Positions 34,380-43,660 of a stretch of DNA of 64,000 bases are shown one piece after another. The notes under the pieces are model-generated. The model was given only the letters and a program-made list of their open reading frames with translations, made no database searches and was not told where the DNA came from. Position 1 is the stretch's first letter. Every line of letters starts with the position of its first letter. The position numbers and the translations under genes were made by a program. Location of the stretch: NCBI GenBank assembly GCA_965223255.1, contig CBDCWA010000004.1, positions 1,612,001 to 1,676,000 on the forward strand, read 5' to 3'. Origin of the DNA: CBDCWA01 sp965223255 (GTDB lineage Bacteria; Pseudomonadota; Alphaproteobacteria; Rhizobiales; Hyphomicrobiaceae).

Positions 34380-34781
34380 ATGGCAAACACCAAACAGGAA
34401 TATGACGATATCCCTGGCACGTTTGTCTTCGATGCCCAACGCGCCCGCCAAGGCTATCACGTCAACATGTTTTTCATGTCGCTATTGAAGGCAGAAAACC
34501 GGGAAAAGTTTAAAGCGAATGAGAGTGCCTATCTGGACCAATATCCAATGACGCCAGAGCAGCGCGATGCCATACTGAAGCGCGAATGGAATCGCATCCT
34601 CGAACTTGGCGGCAATATCTATTTCATGGCCAAGCTTGGCGCAACAGATGCCCTGTCATTTCAAAAACTGGCAGCCATGATGACCGGCTCAACCCAGGAA
34701 GAATATGCACAAATGATGTTGAACGGCGGCCGCCCTGTCGAGGGCAACCGCAGCAAATCGGAGTGGAAAGACCGTGGCTAA
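34380..34781 (+). CDS. ligA: protocatechuate 4,5-dioxygenase alpha subunit
   Basis: A 133-residue helical small subunit of the ring-cleavage enzyme. DIPGTFVFDAQRARQGYHVN and GGNIYFMAKLG are shared with the other LigA in this window. The ATG at 34380 follows AAAGGAGG. The gene overlaps ligB by 8 bp. Confidence 0.92.
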   Translation: MANTKQEYDDIPGTFVFDAQRARQGYHVNMFFMSLLKAENREKFKANESAYLDQYPMTPEQRDAILKREWNRILELGGNIYFMAKLGATDALSFQKLAAMMTGSTQEEYAQMMLNGGRPVEGNRSKSEWKDRG

Positions 34782-35616
34782 GTTAACTGCAGGCATTGGC
34801 TGTTCCCACGTCCCCGCAATCGGAGCGGCGTTGGATCTTGGAAACACCGGCGAAGAATACTGGCAGCGTGTCTTCTCTGGTTTTGAACAATCAAAAAAGT
34901 GGATCGCGGATCAAAAACCCGATGTGGCAATCGTTGTCTTCAACGATCATGCGACAGCATTCTCGATGGAGATAATTCCAACGTTCGCCATCGGCTGCGC
35001 GGCTGAATTTGCCCCCGCCGACGAGGGTTGGGGGCCGCGTCCCGTTCCCGTCGTCAAAGGACATCCAGAATTGGCGGCACACATCACCCAATCGGTAATC
35101 CTCGATGAATTCGATCTCACGATTGTCAACAAAATGGACGTCGACCACGGTCTTACCGTACCGTTGAGCCTGATGTTCGGCCAACCAGACGCATGGCCTT
35201 GCCAGGTGGTCCCGATCGCCGTCAATGTTGTACAGTTCCCGCCACCCACAGGCCGTCGCTGTTATCAATTCGGCAAAGCCATCCGCAAAGCAGTCGAAAG
35301 TTTCGATCAAGACTTGAACGTCGTGATTTTCGGGACCGGCGGCATGTCACACCAGATCTCCGGACCACGCGCCGGCCTGATCAATTCTGATTTCGACAAG
35401 TCGTTCCTCGACAACCTCACCGCTGACCCATCCAAGCTCACATCGATCAAGCACGTTGAATACATGCGCGAAGCGGGGGCGGAGGGCATCGAGCTGGTTA
35501 TGTGGCTAATCATGCGGGGTGCGCTTGACGATAACGTCGACGAGGTCTACCGCTTCTATACCGTGCCGGCCTCAAACACCGCTGTCGGACACATCATTCT
35601 CGAAAACAAGCATTAA
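34774..35616 (+). CDS. ligB: protocatechuate 4,5-dioxygenase beta subunit
   Basis: A 280-residue catalytic subunit of the class III extradiol dioxygenase that cleaves protocatechuate between C4 and C5. Iron ligands are expected in CSHVP (His12), FNDH (His about 59) and the acidic residue of EFDLT. Other family motifs are PTFAIGCAAEF and GTGGMSHQI. It starts with GTG inside ligA, so it is coupled to it. ligC follows. Confidence 0.93.
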   Translation: MAKLTAGIGCSHVPAIGAALDLGNTGEEYWQRVFSGFEQSKKWIADQKPDVAIVVFNDHATAFSMEIIPTFAIGCAAEFAPADEGWGPRPVPVVKGHPELAAHITQSVILDEFDLTIVNKMDVDHGLTVPLSLMFGQPDAWPCQVVPIAVNVVQFPPPTGRRCYQFGKAIRKAVESFDQDLNVVIFGTGGMSHQISGPRAGLINSDFDKSFLDNLTADPSKLTSIKHVEYMREAGAEGIELVMWLIMRGALDDNVDEVYRFYTVPASNTAVGHIILENKH

Positions 35617-35650
35617 GCACAATTTACGATCCCAATTTAGGAGGACGACG

Positions 35651-36607
35651 ATGAAAATCTGCGTGGCCGGTCAAGGGGCCTTTGGACAAAAGCATCTCGA
35701 TGCGCTGGCCCGCATCGATGAAGCCGAGGTAACATCACTTGTCGGCGGCAATCAGGATGCAACGGCGGAGGTGGCAAAAAAGTATGGCATCCCGCATTAC
35801 ACCGGCGATTTGTCGGAAGGCATCGCCCGCGCCGACGCCGTTATCTTGACCACACCGACGAAGATGCACCATTCGCAAGCTGTGCAAGTCATGCAGGCTG
35901 GCAAACATGTGTTGGTCGAAATCCCCGTTACAGATAGCGTCGCAGACGCTGAAGACCTGGTCAAGGTTCAGCAGCAAACCGGCGTTGTCGCAATGGGCGG
36001 ACACGTTCGCCGCTTCAATCCGAGCCATCAATATGTGCACAAGAAGATAAAGGCAGGTGAGCTCAAAGTTCAGCAAATGGACGTGCAGACCTACTTCTTC
36101 CGCCGTAAGAACATCAACGCCGCCGGCAATCCACGCAGCTGGACCGACCACCTTTTGTGGCATCACGCTGCCCACACCATTGACCTGTTTCAATATCAGG
36201 CCGGTGAAGAAATTTCTGATTGCTATGCCGTCCAAGGCCCCATCCATCCAGAACTCAACATCGCAATGGACATGGGAATTGTCTGCAAGACGCCATCGGG
36301 TCCGATGTTGACACTCTCGCTATCGTTCAACAACGACGGACCGCTCGGATCGTTCTTCCGTTACATCTGTGACAACGGCACCTACAAGGCCTATTACGAC
36401 GACTTGAGCGATGGCAAAGACAACGTCATCGATCTTTCAGGAGTTGACGTCTCGATGGACGGTATTGAACTCGAAGATCGGGAGTTTATTGCAGCCATCA
36501 AGGAGAACCGGGAGCCGAACGCCAGCCTGAAACAGGTCCTCTCCTGCATGCATGTATTGGGTAAGCTGGAACAAATTATCGATCCCGAACGCAAGGCGCA
36601 TGCCTAA
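35651..36607 (+). CDS. ligC: 4-carboxy-2-hydroxymuconate-6-semialdehyde dehydrogenase
   Basis: A 318-residue Gfo/Idh/MocA-fold NAD(P)-dependent dehydrogenase that oxidises the ring-cleavage product to pyrone dicarboxylate. The Rossmann motif GQGAFGQKHLDAL is at 7-19 and the EIPV segment replaces the usual EKP. GGHVRRFNPSHQY and WTDHLLWHHAAHTIDLFQYQ correspond to LigC. The ATG at 35651 follows AGGAGG; longer in-frame openings upstream overlap ligB and are not credible. The later genes of the pathway (ligJ, ligK, ligU) are not in this operon. Confidence 0.92.
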   Translation: MKICVAGQGAFGQKHLDALARIDEAEVTSLVGGNQDATAEVAKKYGIPHYTGDLSEGIARADAVILTTPTKMHHSQAVQVMQAGKHVLVEIPVTDSVADAEDLVKVQQQTGVVAMGGHVRRFNPSHQYVHKKIKAGELKVQQMDVQTYFFRRKNINAAGNPRSWTDHLLWHHAAHTIDLFQYQAGEEISDCYAVQGPIHPELNIAMDMGIVCKTPSGPMLTLSLSFNNDGPLGSFFRYICDNGTYKAYYDDLSDGKDNVIDLSGVDVSMDGIELEDREFIAAIKENREPNASLKQVLSCMHVLGKLEQIIDPERKAHA

Positions 36608-36648
36608 TCGCACCCAGCAGCAAGCCATCGGCAGCACAAAAGTAAAAA

Positions 36649-36691
36649 TAACGGCGAGTGTGCAGGAATTCGATCCTGCAACTCGCCGTTA
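36649..36691 (-). terminator. bipartite hairpin terminator
   Basis: An 11-bp stem (TAACGGCGAGT) followed by a 7-bp inner stem (TGCAGGA/TCCTGCA) and a 6-base loop. On the minus strand it continues into TTATTTTTACTTTT. It therefore serves best as the terminator of the minus-strand amidotransferase gene but also lies 41 bp after ligC. Confidence 0.8.
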
Positions 36692-36695
36692 CTCA

Positions 36696-36747
36696 AGCCT
36701 GGTCTATCCACCAGCGCGGATCGCCGCGCTGGTGGATAGACCAGGCT
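36696..36747. repeat. 24-bp perfect inverted repeat
   Basis: 24-bp arms with a 4-base loop (ATCG), between the terminator above and the end of the amidotransferase gene. There is no T-run on either side. It is much longer and more perfect than a terminator needs. Confidence 0.95.
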
Positions 36748-36827
36748 GGCTAGCAAACGCATGACCTGTTGCCAGCATGCGATCATCTAGCACTATGATT
36801 ATTACAAAAGTCCAAAGAAACTTATGG

Positions 36828-37592
36828 TTAACGCTGCGCACCGCATAGCCAGGCCGGTAGAAACTGCTGCAACCACCTACGAACATTCGCCGAATGTGCC
36901 AGATGCTGGGTGAAATGGTCGTCCCGGCCCTTGGCCCCAGGATAGCTCAGCGGTTCTTGATTGCGGCTCCACCGGTTAATCATCATGTAAGTTATCTCCG
37001 GGTGAAACTGCAATCCGATGGCGCTTTCCCCAAATCTAAATGCCTGATTGGGAAATGGCCCATCAGATACCGCAAGCGGCGTAGAATGGGCCGGCAGATC
37101 AAAGCCTTCCTTATGCCAGTGATAAACTTCACCGGGCCAACCTTCACACAACGCCTGCCCATCGTTGGTGGCGATCAAGGGGTAATAACCCCGCTCGACG
37201 AAACCATCTGGATGCAGACTGACCTCAGCCCCTAACAGCCCGGCCAGCATTTGGCCACCAAGGCATACGCCAAGATAAGGCGTCTTGGCATCAATCAGCT
37301 TTCCGATCCACTTAGTCTCGGCGACTATGAAATCCGAGCGATCATTGGCACTATCCGGCCCGCCAAATATAATCCCACCGGCATAGGATTGCACATCATC
37401 GGGCAGCGTATCACCAAACTTTGGCCTGCGAATATCCAGGTCATATCCCGCTTCGACAAGACACTGGCCAATCGCGCCAGTAGAGCCAGGATTGCGATGC
37501 AGTACGATAGCGATCGTACCTCGCCGATGCACAGGCACCGGCACCGTGCTCATCGCGCCCGCATCATCGAGCTTCATGCGCTCATCATCCAT
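36828..37592 (-). CDS. class I glutamine amidotransferase-like protein
   Basis: A 254-residue protein. The triad is Cys in GVCLGGQML plus the His and Glu of LQFHPE, as in GMP-synthase-like GATase1 proteins that act on glutamine or related gamma-glutamyl amides. The IFGGPDSAND segment forms the oxyanion region. No synthetase partner domain is present. The ATG at 37592 overlaps the stop of the preceding SDR gene, so they are coupled. The frame is open to 37679, but that extension lies inside the SDR gene. Confidence 0.85.
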   Translation of the reverse strand: MDDERMKLDDAGAMSTVPVPVHRRGTIAIVLHRNPGSTGAIGQCLVEAGYDLDIRRPKFGDTLPDDVQSYAGGIIFGGPDSANDRSDFIVAETKWIGKLIDAKTPYLGVCLGGQMLAGLLGAEVSLHPDGFVERGYYPLIATNDGQALCEGWPGEVYHWHKEGFDLPAHSTPLAVSDGPFPNQAFRFGESAIGLQFHPEITYMMINRWSRNQEPLSYPGAKGRDDHFTQHLAHSANVRRWLQQFLPAWLCGAQR

Positions 37593-38415
37593 TATTATCT
37601 CTAGACTTATTGCGATGTGGGCCCAGCAGAAAACCCACGATCGGCGCCAAAAGAATATTGGGCACGATACGCGAGACAACCGCTATTGCAAAACTGATCG
37701 GATCTGGAAATATTACCGTCACACGATACTTGAAGCCGATGCGGGCGATGCGAGCAACCCACCCGGCTGACATATGCGGCAACAGCCAGCGATAACGCGC
37801 ACTTCCAGCGCCCATCTTCGCATGAAATCGAGTCTCGACCGGCCCCGGAGCGACCACCGACACCCTGACACCGCTCCCCCACACCTCCTGGTTTATCGCC
37901 TTGGTAAATGAGATCAAGAACGCCTTGCTGGCATAGTATAGGGCTTGCCCCGGCCCCGGAACGTAGCCACCAAGCGACGCCATGTTGAGAACGCCACCCT
38001 CACCCCGCCGGCACATGTCGGGCAGAAAAACCCGTGTCAATTGGGCAGGGACATCGACATTCAGCGCGATGATTTCAGCGACAGAATCAGCATCCTGGTG
38101 ACTAAAAAGGCCGCTGTAACCGACACCGGCATTGTTCACAAGCACATCGCAATAAAGTTGGTGCGTTGCCAGGAAACGTTGAACACGCCCGCCAGCGTCT
38201 TCCTCCGTCAGATCCATAGCCACAACATGAAACATTCTGTCATCACGCTGTGCCAAGTCCTGCTTCAAGGTCGCCAGAGCATCGCTTCTTCGCGCGATCA
38301 ACACCAGGGCCCTCTTGTCTGCGCGCGCAAATTGCCGGGCGAGTTCCCGGCCAATCCCATCATTTGCGCCTGTAATCACGATGGCTGGCTGCAACTCCAC
38401 ACCGATATCCCTCAA
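37585..38415 (-). CDS. short-chain dehydrogenase/reductase
   Basis: A 276-residue classical SDR. The cofactor motif TGANDGIGREL is near residues 14-24, NNAGVGYSG near 95, catalytic Ser in NMASLGG, and YYASK supplies Tyr and Lys. The C-terminus has a hydrophobic segment (about 240-265, IVPNILLAPIVGFLLG) suggesting membrane association, as in SDRs acting on lipids or long-chain ketones. It is translationally coupled to the amidotransferase. Substrate unknown. Confidence 0.88.
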   Translation of the reverse strand: MRDIGVELQPAIVITGANDGIGRELARQFARADKRALVLIARRSDALATLKQDLAQRDDRMFHVVAMDLTEEDAGGRVQRFLATHQLYCDVLVNNAGVGYSGLFSHQDADSVAEIIALNVDVPAQLTRVFLPDMCRRGEGGVLNMASLGGYVPGPGQALYYASKAFLISFTKAINQEVWGSGVRVSVVAPGPVETRFHAKMGAGSARYRWLLPHMSAGWVARIARIGFKYRVTVIFPDPISFAIAVVSRIVPNILLAPIVGFLLGPHRNKSRDNNG

Positions 38416-38504
38416 CTGTTATAAATCCCTGTGACAGTCGTGTTAGTACTTGCCACTGACACCCTAGAATGGCTCAAGGCCGGTTGGAATGGAGACCATT
38501 AAAT

Positions 38505-40115
38505 ATGTTCTCGCCGCGATTCATCACGTACACATTATCAATTCTCGCAGCGCTTAGTCTGGCATTACTCGTCTGGCAGTTTCCCGATTGGCGAACGATC
38601 CTCGCCGCACCGCTCGCTATAGCAGCATTTCTGGTCATTCTCGGCACTCGCGACAGACTTCAGACCGGCCACTCAATATTACGCAATTATCCGATCGCAG
38701 CCCATATCCGCTTTTTGCTGGAAGAAATCCGGCCCGAGCTCCGGCAATATTTCTTTGAAAGTGAAAAGGACGGCACGCCCTTCAGCCGTGACAAGCGTAC
38801 GATCGTCTACCAGCGCGCCAAATCGGCACCCGACAAGCGCCCATTTGGCACACAATACGATGTTTACGAGGAAAAGTTCGAGTGGATCCAGCACTCAATG
38901 ACGCCCTGTTCGCCCAAGCCGTCTGAATTCCGAGTGACCATCGGCGGGCCCGATTGCACAAAACCCTACAATGCCTCGATATATAATATTTCAGCACTCA
39001 GTTTTGGCTCCATATCCGCCAATGCCGTCCGAGCCTTGAATAAGGGGGCAGCAAACGCAGGCTTCGCTCACGATACCGGTGAAGGTGGCATTACCCATTA
39101 TCACACGCAGTATGGCGGTGACCTTATCTGGGAAATTGGTTCCGGGTATTTTGGGTGTCGCACAGCTGACGGCCAATTTGACCCTGAACAATTCGCAGAG
39201 AAGGCAAAACAATCCCAAGTTAAAATGATTGAGATCAAATTGAGCCAGGGCGCCAAACCCGGTCATGGTGGCGTTCTACCGGCCGCCAAAGTAACAGCAG
39301 AGATCGCGCGCGTACGCGGCGTGCCAATCGGCAAAGATTGTATCTCACCGCCCAGGCATCCTGCATTTTCGACACCGATCGAATTAATGCAATTTATTGG
39401 CAAACTGCGTCAACTCTCCGATGGCAAGCCCATAGGTTTCAAGCTCTGCATCGGTCATTACTGGGAGTTCCTGGCGATCTGCAAAGCCATGCTGGCAACG
39501 GAAACCTATCCCGATTTCATCGTTATTGACGGCAAGGAAGGCGGCACAGGTGCTGCCCCACTCGAGTTCATGGACCATATCGGCACCCCCCTGCGGGAAG
39601 GCCTGCATTTTGCACACAATGCGCTGATCGGCATCAATGCACGCGACAGGGTCCGCATCGGCGCAGCCGGAAAAATCGTGACTGCGTTTGATATCGCGCG
39701 GGCAATTGCACTAGGCGCCGACTGGTGCAACTCCGGGCGCGCATTCATGTTCGCGCTCGGCTGCATCCAGTCTCAAAGCTGTCACACCGATCTTTGCCCG
39801 GTCGGCGTGGCAACACAAAATAGGTCGCGCCAGCAGGCACTCGTTGTTTCCGACAAGTCGGTACGCGTTGCCAATTTCCACTCTGCCACGATGCAAGCCC
39901 TCGGCGAGCTTATCGGTGCAGCTGGCCTGGAGCATCCCCGTGAGCTGCTTCCGGAGCATTTTTACCACCGCATGACAACGGATAACGTGGCAAGCTTCAA
40001 GCAACTCTACCCCACATTGGAGCCAGGCGAATTGCTCGCCGGCACCCGCCACGCCGAATACGCCTTAGCCTGGCAACGCGCCAGGGCCGACAGCTTCGCC
40101 CCCCAGCCCGCCTAA
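38505..40115 (+). CDS. FMN-binding glutamate-synthase-family protein, membrane-anchored
   Basis: A 536-residue protein corresponding to the central and FMN-binding domains of glutamate synthase, without the glutaminase domain. It has an N-terminal membrane region of two helices (about 8-45). The domain shows SFGSISANAVRALN, GEGGITHYH, KLSQGAKPGHGG and DGKEGGTGAAP, and ends with C-x5-C-x4-C (CIQSQSCHTDLCPVG) for a [3Fe-4S] cluster. Homologues are widespread single-gene proteins of uncertain reaction, so ammonia- or lipid-linked roles cannot be chosen. The Met at 38505 is preferred over 38469. Confidence 0.88.
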   Translation: MFSPRFITYTLSILAALSLALLVWQFPDWRTILAAPLAIAAFLVILGTRDRLQTGHSILRNYPIAAHIRFLLEEIRPELRQYFFESEKDGTPFSRDKRTIVYQRAKSAPDKRPFGTQYDVYEEKFEWIQHSMTPCSPKPSEFRVTIGGPDCTKPYNASIYNISALSFGSISANAVRALNKGAANAGFAHDTGEGGITHYHTQYGGDLIWEIGSGYFGCRTADGQFDPEQFAEKAKQSQVKMIEIKLSQGAKPGHGGVLPAAKVTAEIARVRGVPIGKDCISPPRHPAFSTPIELMQFIGKLRQLSDGKPIGFKLCIGHYWEFLAICKAMLATETYPDFIVIDGKEGGTGAAPLEFMDHIGTPLREGLHFAHNALIGINARDRVRIGAAGKIVTAFDIARAIALGADWCNSGRAFMFALGCIQSQSCHTDLCPVGVATQNRSRQQALVVSDKSVRVANFHSATMQALGELIGAAGLEHPRELLPEHFYHRMTTDNVASFKQLYPTLEPGELLAGTRHAEYALAWQRARADSFAPQPA

Positions 40116-40154
40116 TCCACAACGAACCGGCAAACAAAATTTTTCATTTGGTAT

Positions 40155-40182
40155 TTGGCTTCTGTGCAGCCCGGCCTATAAT
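40155..40182 (+). promoter_or_regulatory. sigma-70 promoter
   Basis: TTGGCT, 16-bp spacer, TATAAT, ending 41 bp before the start of the FAH-family gene. Confidence 0.7.
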
Positions 40183-40223
40183 CTCGCCAGTACAATTGGA
40201 CGATTGAGAATGGGGAGCTGATC

Positions 40224-41105
40224 ATGAGACTGTGCCGTTACGACAATGATAAGTTGGGTGTCATCATCAATGGAAACGTCCATGATGTGACCTCGGCTCA
40301 AGACGAAATACGCGCCAAAGCGCCATATACGATGAAGGGTGATCCGGTTATTGCCGCGCTTCCAGAGTGGCGCAACAAGCTTGAAGAAATTGCAAAGAGC
40401 GCACCAGGCAAACCCTTGTCGGATGTGAAGTTGCTGCCCCCCGTGGCCCGTCCCAGCAAGGTGATGGCGGCCCCGACCAACTATCAAAAACACATCGAGG
40501 AAATGGCGGCGCGCAGAGCTGACAAGACGCATCAAATGCCAAATACCAGCCCCAAAATTCTTGAAGCGGGCATTTTCCTCAAGGCCAATTCGGCGGTCGT
40601 CGGCCCGTCGGAAGGCATCCCGCTGCGCTTTCCTGAGCGGCGCAATGAACACGAAGCTGAGCTTGTGGTGGTGATTGGCAAGGAAGGAACAAACATCCCT
40701 AAGGAAAAAGCGCTTGAATATGTTGCTGGCTACAGCCTTGGTCTTGATATGACAGCACGCGGCTCCGAGGACCGCTCGTTCCGCAAGTCAATCGATGGTT
40801 ATGCGCCAATGGGACCCTGGTTCGTTACAGCCGACGAAATTGCCGATCCCAATAACATTGACTTCGAGTTGACCGTCAACGGCGAGACCCAGCAAAAGGC
40901 AAACACCTCAGACCTGATCCTAAACGTGCACCAGCTCATAGAGTTTGCCTCGAAATTCTATACGCTGTATCCAGGCGACGTATATTTTACAGGGACACCT
41001 GAGGGCGTCTCACCAGTCAAGCCTGGCGATTGGATCAGCCTGACGTCCATCGAGCCACTCGGCGAACTGAAGATACAGTGTCGCGGTCACGGCGACGGTT
41101 GGTAG
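40224..41105 (+). CDS. fumarylacetoacetate hydrolase family protein
   Basis: A 293-residue FAH-fold enzyme. Metal-binding acidic residues lie in RNEHEAELVVVIGK (E-x-E) and GYSLGLDMTARG. YFTGTPEGVSPVKPGD is the typical C-terminal signature. Related enzymes hydrolyse acylpyruvates or isomerise/decarboxylate ring-cleavage products of catechols (HpcE, MhpD-like). It has its own promoter rather than belonging to the lig operon; a role in aromatic catabolism is only suggested. Confidence 0.9.
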   Translation: MRLCRYDNDKLGVIINGNVHDVTSAQDEIRAKAPYTMKGDPVIAALPEWRNKLEEIAKSAPGKPLSDVKLLPPVARPSKVMAAPTNYQKHIEEMAARRADKTHQMPNTSPKILEAGIFLKANSAVVGPSEGIPLRFPERRNEHEAELVVVIGKEGTNIPKEKALEYVAGYSLGLDMTARGSEDRSFRKSIDGYAPMGPWFVTADEIADPNNIDFELTVNGETQQKANTSDLILNVHQLIEFASKFYTLYPGDVYFTGTPEGVSPVKPGDWISLTSIEPLGELKIQCRGHGDGW

Positions 41106-41145
41106 ACCACGCCCTCGACCTCACCTGGCGTGAACGAACACTAGA

Positions 41146-41196
41146 GCAATATCCGATGTGCGACTTGCGATGCCAGCCCATCAGATCGGATATTGC
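41146..41196. repeat. 12-bp inverted repeat with 27-base loop
   Basis: GCAATATCCGAT and its exact complement between convergent genes. It is followed by a GC-rich AGGCCTAGGCCGCC and TTTTT at the end of the glycosyltransferase gene. It may help end transcription from the left. Confidence 0.5.
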
Positions 41197-41215
41197 CGTA
41201 CCACTATAAAGAGGC

Positions 41216-42409
41216 CTAGGCCGCCTTTTTCATGGCGACCTCGTCTTGGCAATGGCCGAGTGCGGTCAGTGCAGCTGCCACCGCGTCACCCTTGCAGTCC
41301 CAGCTTTCGCACAACAAAACCTTTCGTTGCGCACTGGCCTCCACCGGCGCAGTAATAGCGTTCTCAATCGCTTGGGCAAAACTGACCGGCTCATCTGCAA
41401 TGCTTACAAACCGCTGCCACGCACCCAATGCCGGAAAATCGGTGGTCACCACTGGGCGCCCGACAGCCAAATACTCTTTGAGCTTGATCGGATTGCACGC
41501 CTTGATCCACTCGCTCTTATTCCAGGGCATTATCAGTACATCCATCGCCGCCATATAAGCTGCAACATCCTGATAAGGCTTGCGCCCGAGGAAATATACA
41601 TTCTCATGCGGGCACCACTTATCAGGTAAAGAACACCCGCCAACCATAACGAAATTCACATCAGGCATGGCGCCGGCAACGTTTAGAAAAAGTTCAGGGT
41701 CGAATGTGTGCGCATCAATGCCGCCGATAAACCCAACCTTGGGACCAGGGATATGCGCCATATCACGAGGCGGTTCATAGCCAGCTTGAAAGCGCCGATT
41801 GCCAGCCTCAACAAAACGATCCAAATCCACGCCATGCGTAACGAGGAGACTTTTCTTGACCTCACCACGCTCTTCCGCTTCCAGTACCGGGCTTGCATAA
41901 ATGGCAAGATCCGCAGCCGACTTAAGCGCTTCGATTTGCGCCGACAGAATCTTTGGGTCGCCTTCCGGAAAACTCTCGAATCGATCGGTCCGCTGCATCA
42001 CGACGGCGACCGGATCGAGCCATTGCTCCAGCCCGGCGCCCGCCGGACAATGAAGCCACAATAACGGCTTGCGTATGCCGAGCCGCCAGGCTGCGATTTT
42101 GATTTGTGTGGCAAGTGCCAATTTCGACAGATCCCCGCCTATGGACCCTGGCGGCACAAGCGGCGAATAGACATGAAATCCCGGAGCGGCCGTCACCAAC
42201 CCACGTGACAAGCTTGTCAGCTTGCGGGCAATTTTTGCACCGAATTGCCGATTGTTCTTCAAACTCGGCATGCGCACGCCGATTGAATTTATGAACAAGA
42301 CCGGCCAGCGGCGCCCCAACCGCTGCATAATCTGGAAATCAAAATGGCCGCGATTGTGATACCACCAATCTTCCCCGCCCAGGCAAATGATACCGTCGAA
42401 CGCTTGCAA
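41216..42409 (-). CDS. glycosyltransferase, GT-B fold (GT4-like)
   Basis: A 397-residue protein. The C-terminal half has GPKVGFIGGIDAHTFD (start of the nucleotide-sugar domain), VYFLGRKPYQDVAAYMAAMDVLIMPW and the EX7E-like KEYLAVGRPVVTT segment of GT1/GT4 enzymes. The N-terminal acceptor domain includes GEDWWYHNRGH. It is divergent from the GT2 gene at 42632, with a 220-bp shared upstream region, and probably acts in the same glycan pathway. Confidence 0.85.
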   Translation of the reverse strand: MQAFDGIICLGGEDWWYHNRGHFDFQIMQRLGRRWPVLFINSIGVRMPSLKNNRQFGAKIARKLTSLSRGLVTAAPGFHVYSPLVPPGSIGGDLSKLALATQIKIAAWRLGIRKPLLWLHCPAGAGLEQWLDPVAVVMQRTDRFESFPEGDPKILSAQIEALKSAADLAIYASPVLEAEERGEVKKSLLVTHGVDLDRFVEAGNRRFQAGYEPPRDMAHIPGPKVGFIGGIDAHTFDPELFLNVAGAMPDVNFVMVGGCSLPDKWCPHENVYFLGRKPYQDVAAYMAAMDVLIMPWNKSEWIKACNPIKLKEYLAVGRPVVTTDFPALGAWQRFVSIADEPVSFAQAIENAITAPVEASAQRKVLLCESWDCKGDAVAAALTALGHCQDEVAMKKAA

Positions 42410-42631
42410 ATTAAGAAACCCTTAAAAAAAAAATTACGGCTCAAGCCCCAACGATCGGCGAGGCGATAAGCACCAATGCAACCATTTAAGCCAGCCCAAG
42501 GATTAAATTTCTCTTATCGTTACGCAATTCCAGCCCGTTTGTTCGCAAATAACATCTCTTCAATGCACTTAACCGACGGTTAGTTCAAAAGAATTTATAA
42601 TGGACCGATTTTAAAACCTCCGCAGGGCACT

Positions 42632-43630
42632 ATGTCGGGATATTCAAACACCAAACTCACAATCATTATCGTGAGCTACAATACGCGCGACCTCACCATT
42701 GCCTGTCTCGACAGCCTTGCCGATGAGCTGGCCTCCTTGCCGGAAAATTCAGTCGAGGTGATTGTCGTCGATAACGCTTCGAAAGATGGCTCGGCCACTG
42801 CGATCGTGGCTCACGAGGCCCCCAGCCAGGTTATACCGCTCGCTGATAACATCGGTTTTGCAGCTGCAAACAACCTCGCCGCACAATATGCATCGGGCGA
42901 GTATTTGTTGCTGCTCAATCCAGACACCGTCGTTTTGCCCGGGGCTATTATCAAAGTGTTAAAGACAGCAAGACGCAACCCAAGGAACGGCATCTGGGGT
43001 GGGCGCACGTTATTTGGCGACAAGAGCCTCAATCCATCGTCCTGCTGGAGTGAGATTACGCTCTGGAATCTGTTCTGCCGTGCGGTTGGCCTGACGGCAG
43101 TTTTCAAGAACACCGAGACCTTCAATGGCGAAGCTTATGGTGGCTGGACACGCGATAACGTCCGCAATGTCGATATCGTTTCCGGCTGCTTCCTACTCAT
43201 TACCCGCAGCCTGTGGCGGCAGCTTAACGGCTTTGATCTGTCGTTTTGGATGTATGGCGAAGACGCAGACCTGTGTCTTCGTGCCAAGCGGCTCGGCTAT
43301 CAGCCAATGATCGATCCCAGCGCCGAGATTATCCACTACGGCGGTGCCTCGGAAAAAACGCGAACCGGCAAGATGATCCGTTTATTGGATGCCAAGGCGA
43401 AGCTGATCAGGCACCACTGGCACCCGCGGCTCGTACCACTTGGTCTTGCCCTCCTGGCAGCCTGGCCGGCCTCCCGTTTACTGGCCCTTGCAACTCTGGC
43501 TTCCGTCTCGAAAGCGGTCGACGTCAAGACCAGTGCCCAAGCATGGCGTGAAATCTGGGCAACGCGATTACTATGGTGGCACGGTGCAAGCACGGGACGC
43601 ACAACGTCCTTTGTGCCCTCACCACACTAG
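42632..43630 (+). CDS. glycosyltransferase family 2 (rhamnosyltransferase-like)
   Basis: A 332-residue GT-A enzyme. TIIIVSYNTRDLTIACLDSL opens the nucleotide-binding domain, VVDNASKDGS follows, NIGFAAANN precedes the D-x-D-like LLLLNPDTVV near residue 100, and FWMYGEDADLCLRAKR is the ED motif with catalytic base. A hydrophobic stretch near 270-290 may attach it to the membrane. It is the first of three co-directional glycan genes spaced by 30 and 3 bp. Confidence 0.9.
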   Translation: MSGYSNTKLTIIIVSYNTRDLTIACLDSLADELASLPENSVEVIVVDNASKDGSATAIVAHEAPSQVIPLADNIGFAAANNLAAQYASGEYLLLLNPDTVVLPGAIIKVLKTARRNPRNGIWGGRTLFGDKSLNPSSCWSEITLWNLFCRAVGLTAVFKNTETFNGEAYGGWTRDNVRNVDIVSGCFLLITRSLWRQLNGFDLSFWMYGEDADLCLRAKRLGYQPMIDPSAEIIHYGGASEKTRTGKMIRLLDAKAKLIRHHWHPRLVPLGLALLAAWPASRLLALATLASVSKAVDVKTSAQAWREIWATRLLWWHGASTGRTTSFVPSPH

Positions 43631-43660
43631 GGCTGCTGCAATTAGACGAGACCTCTAGAG

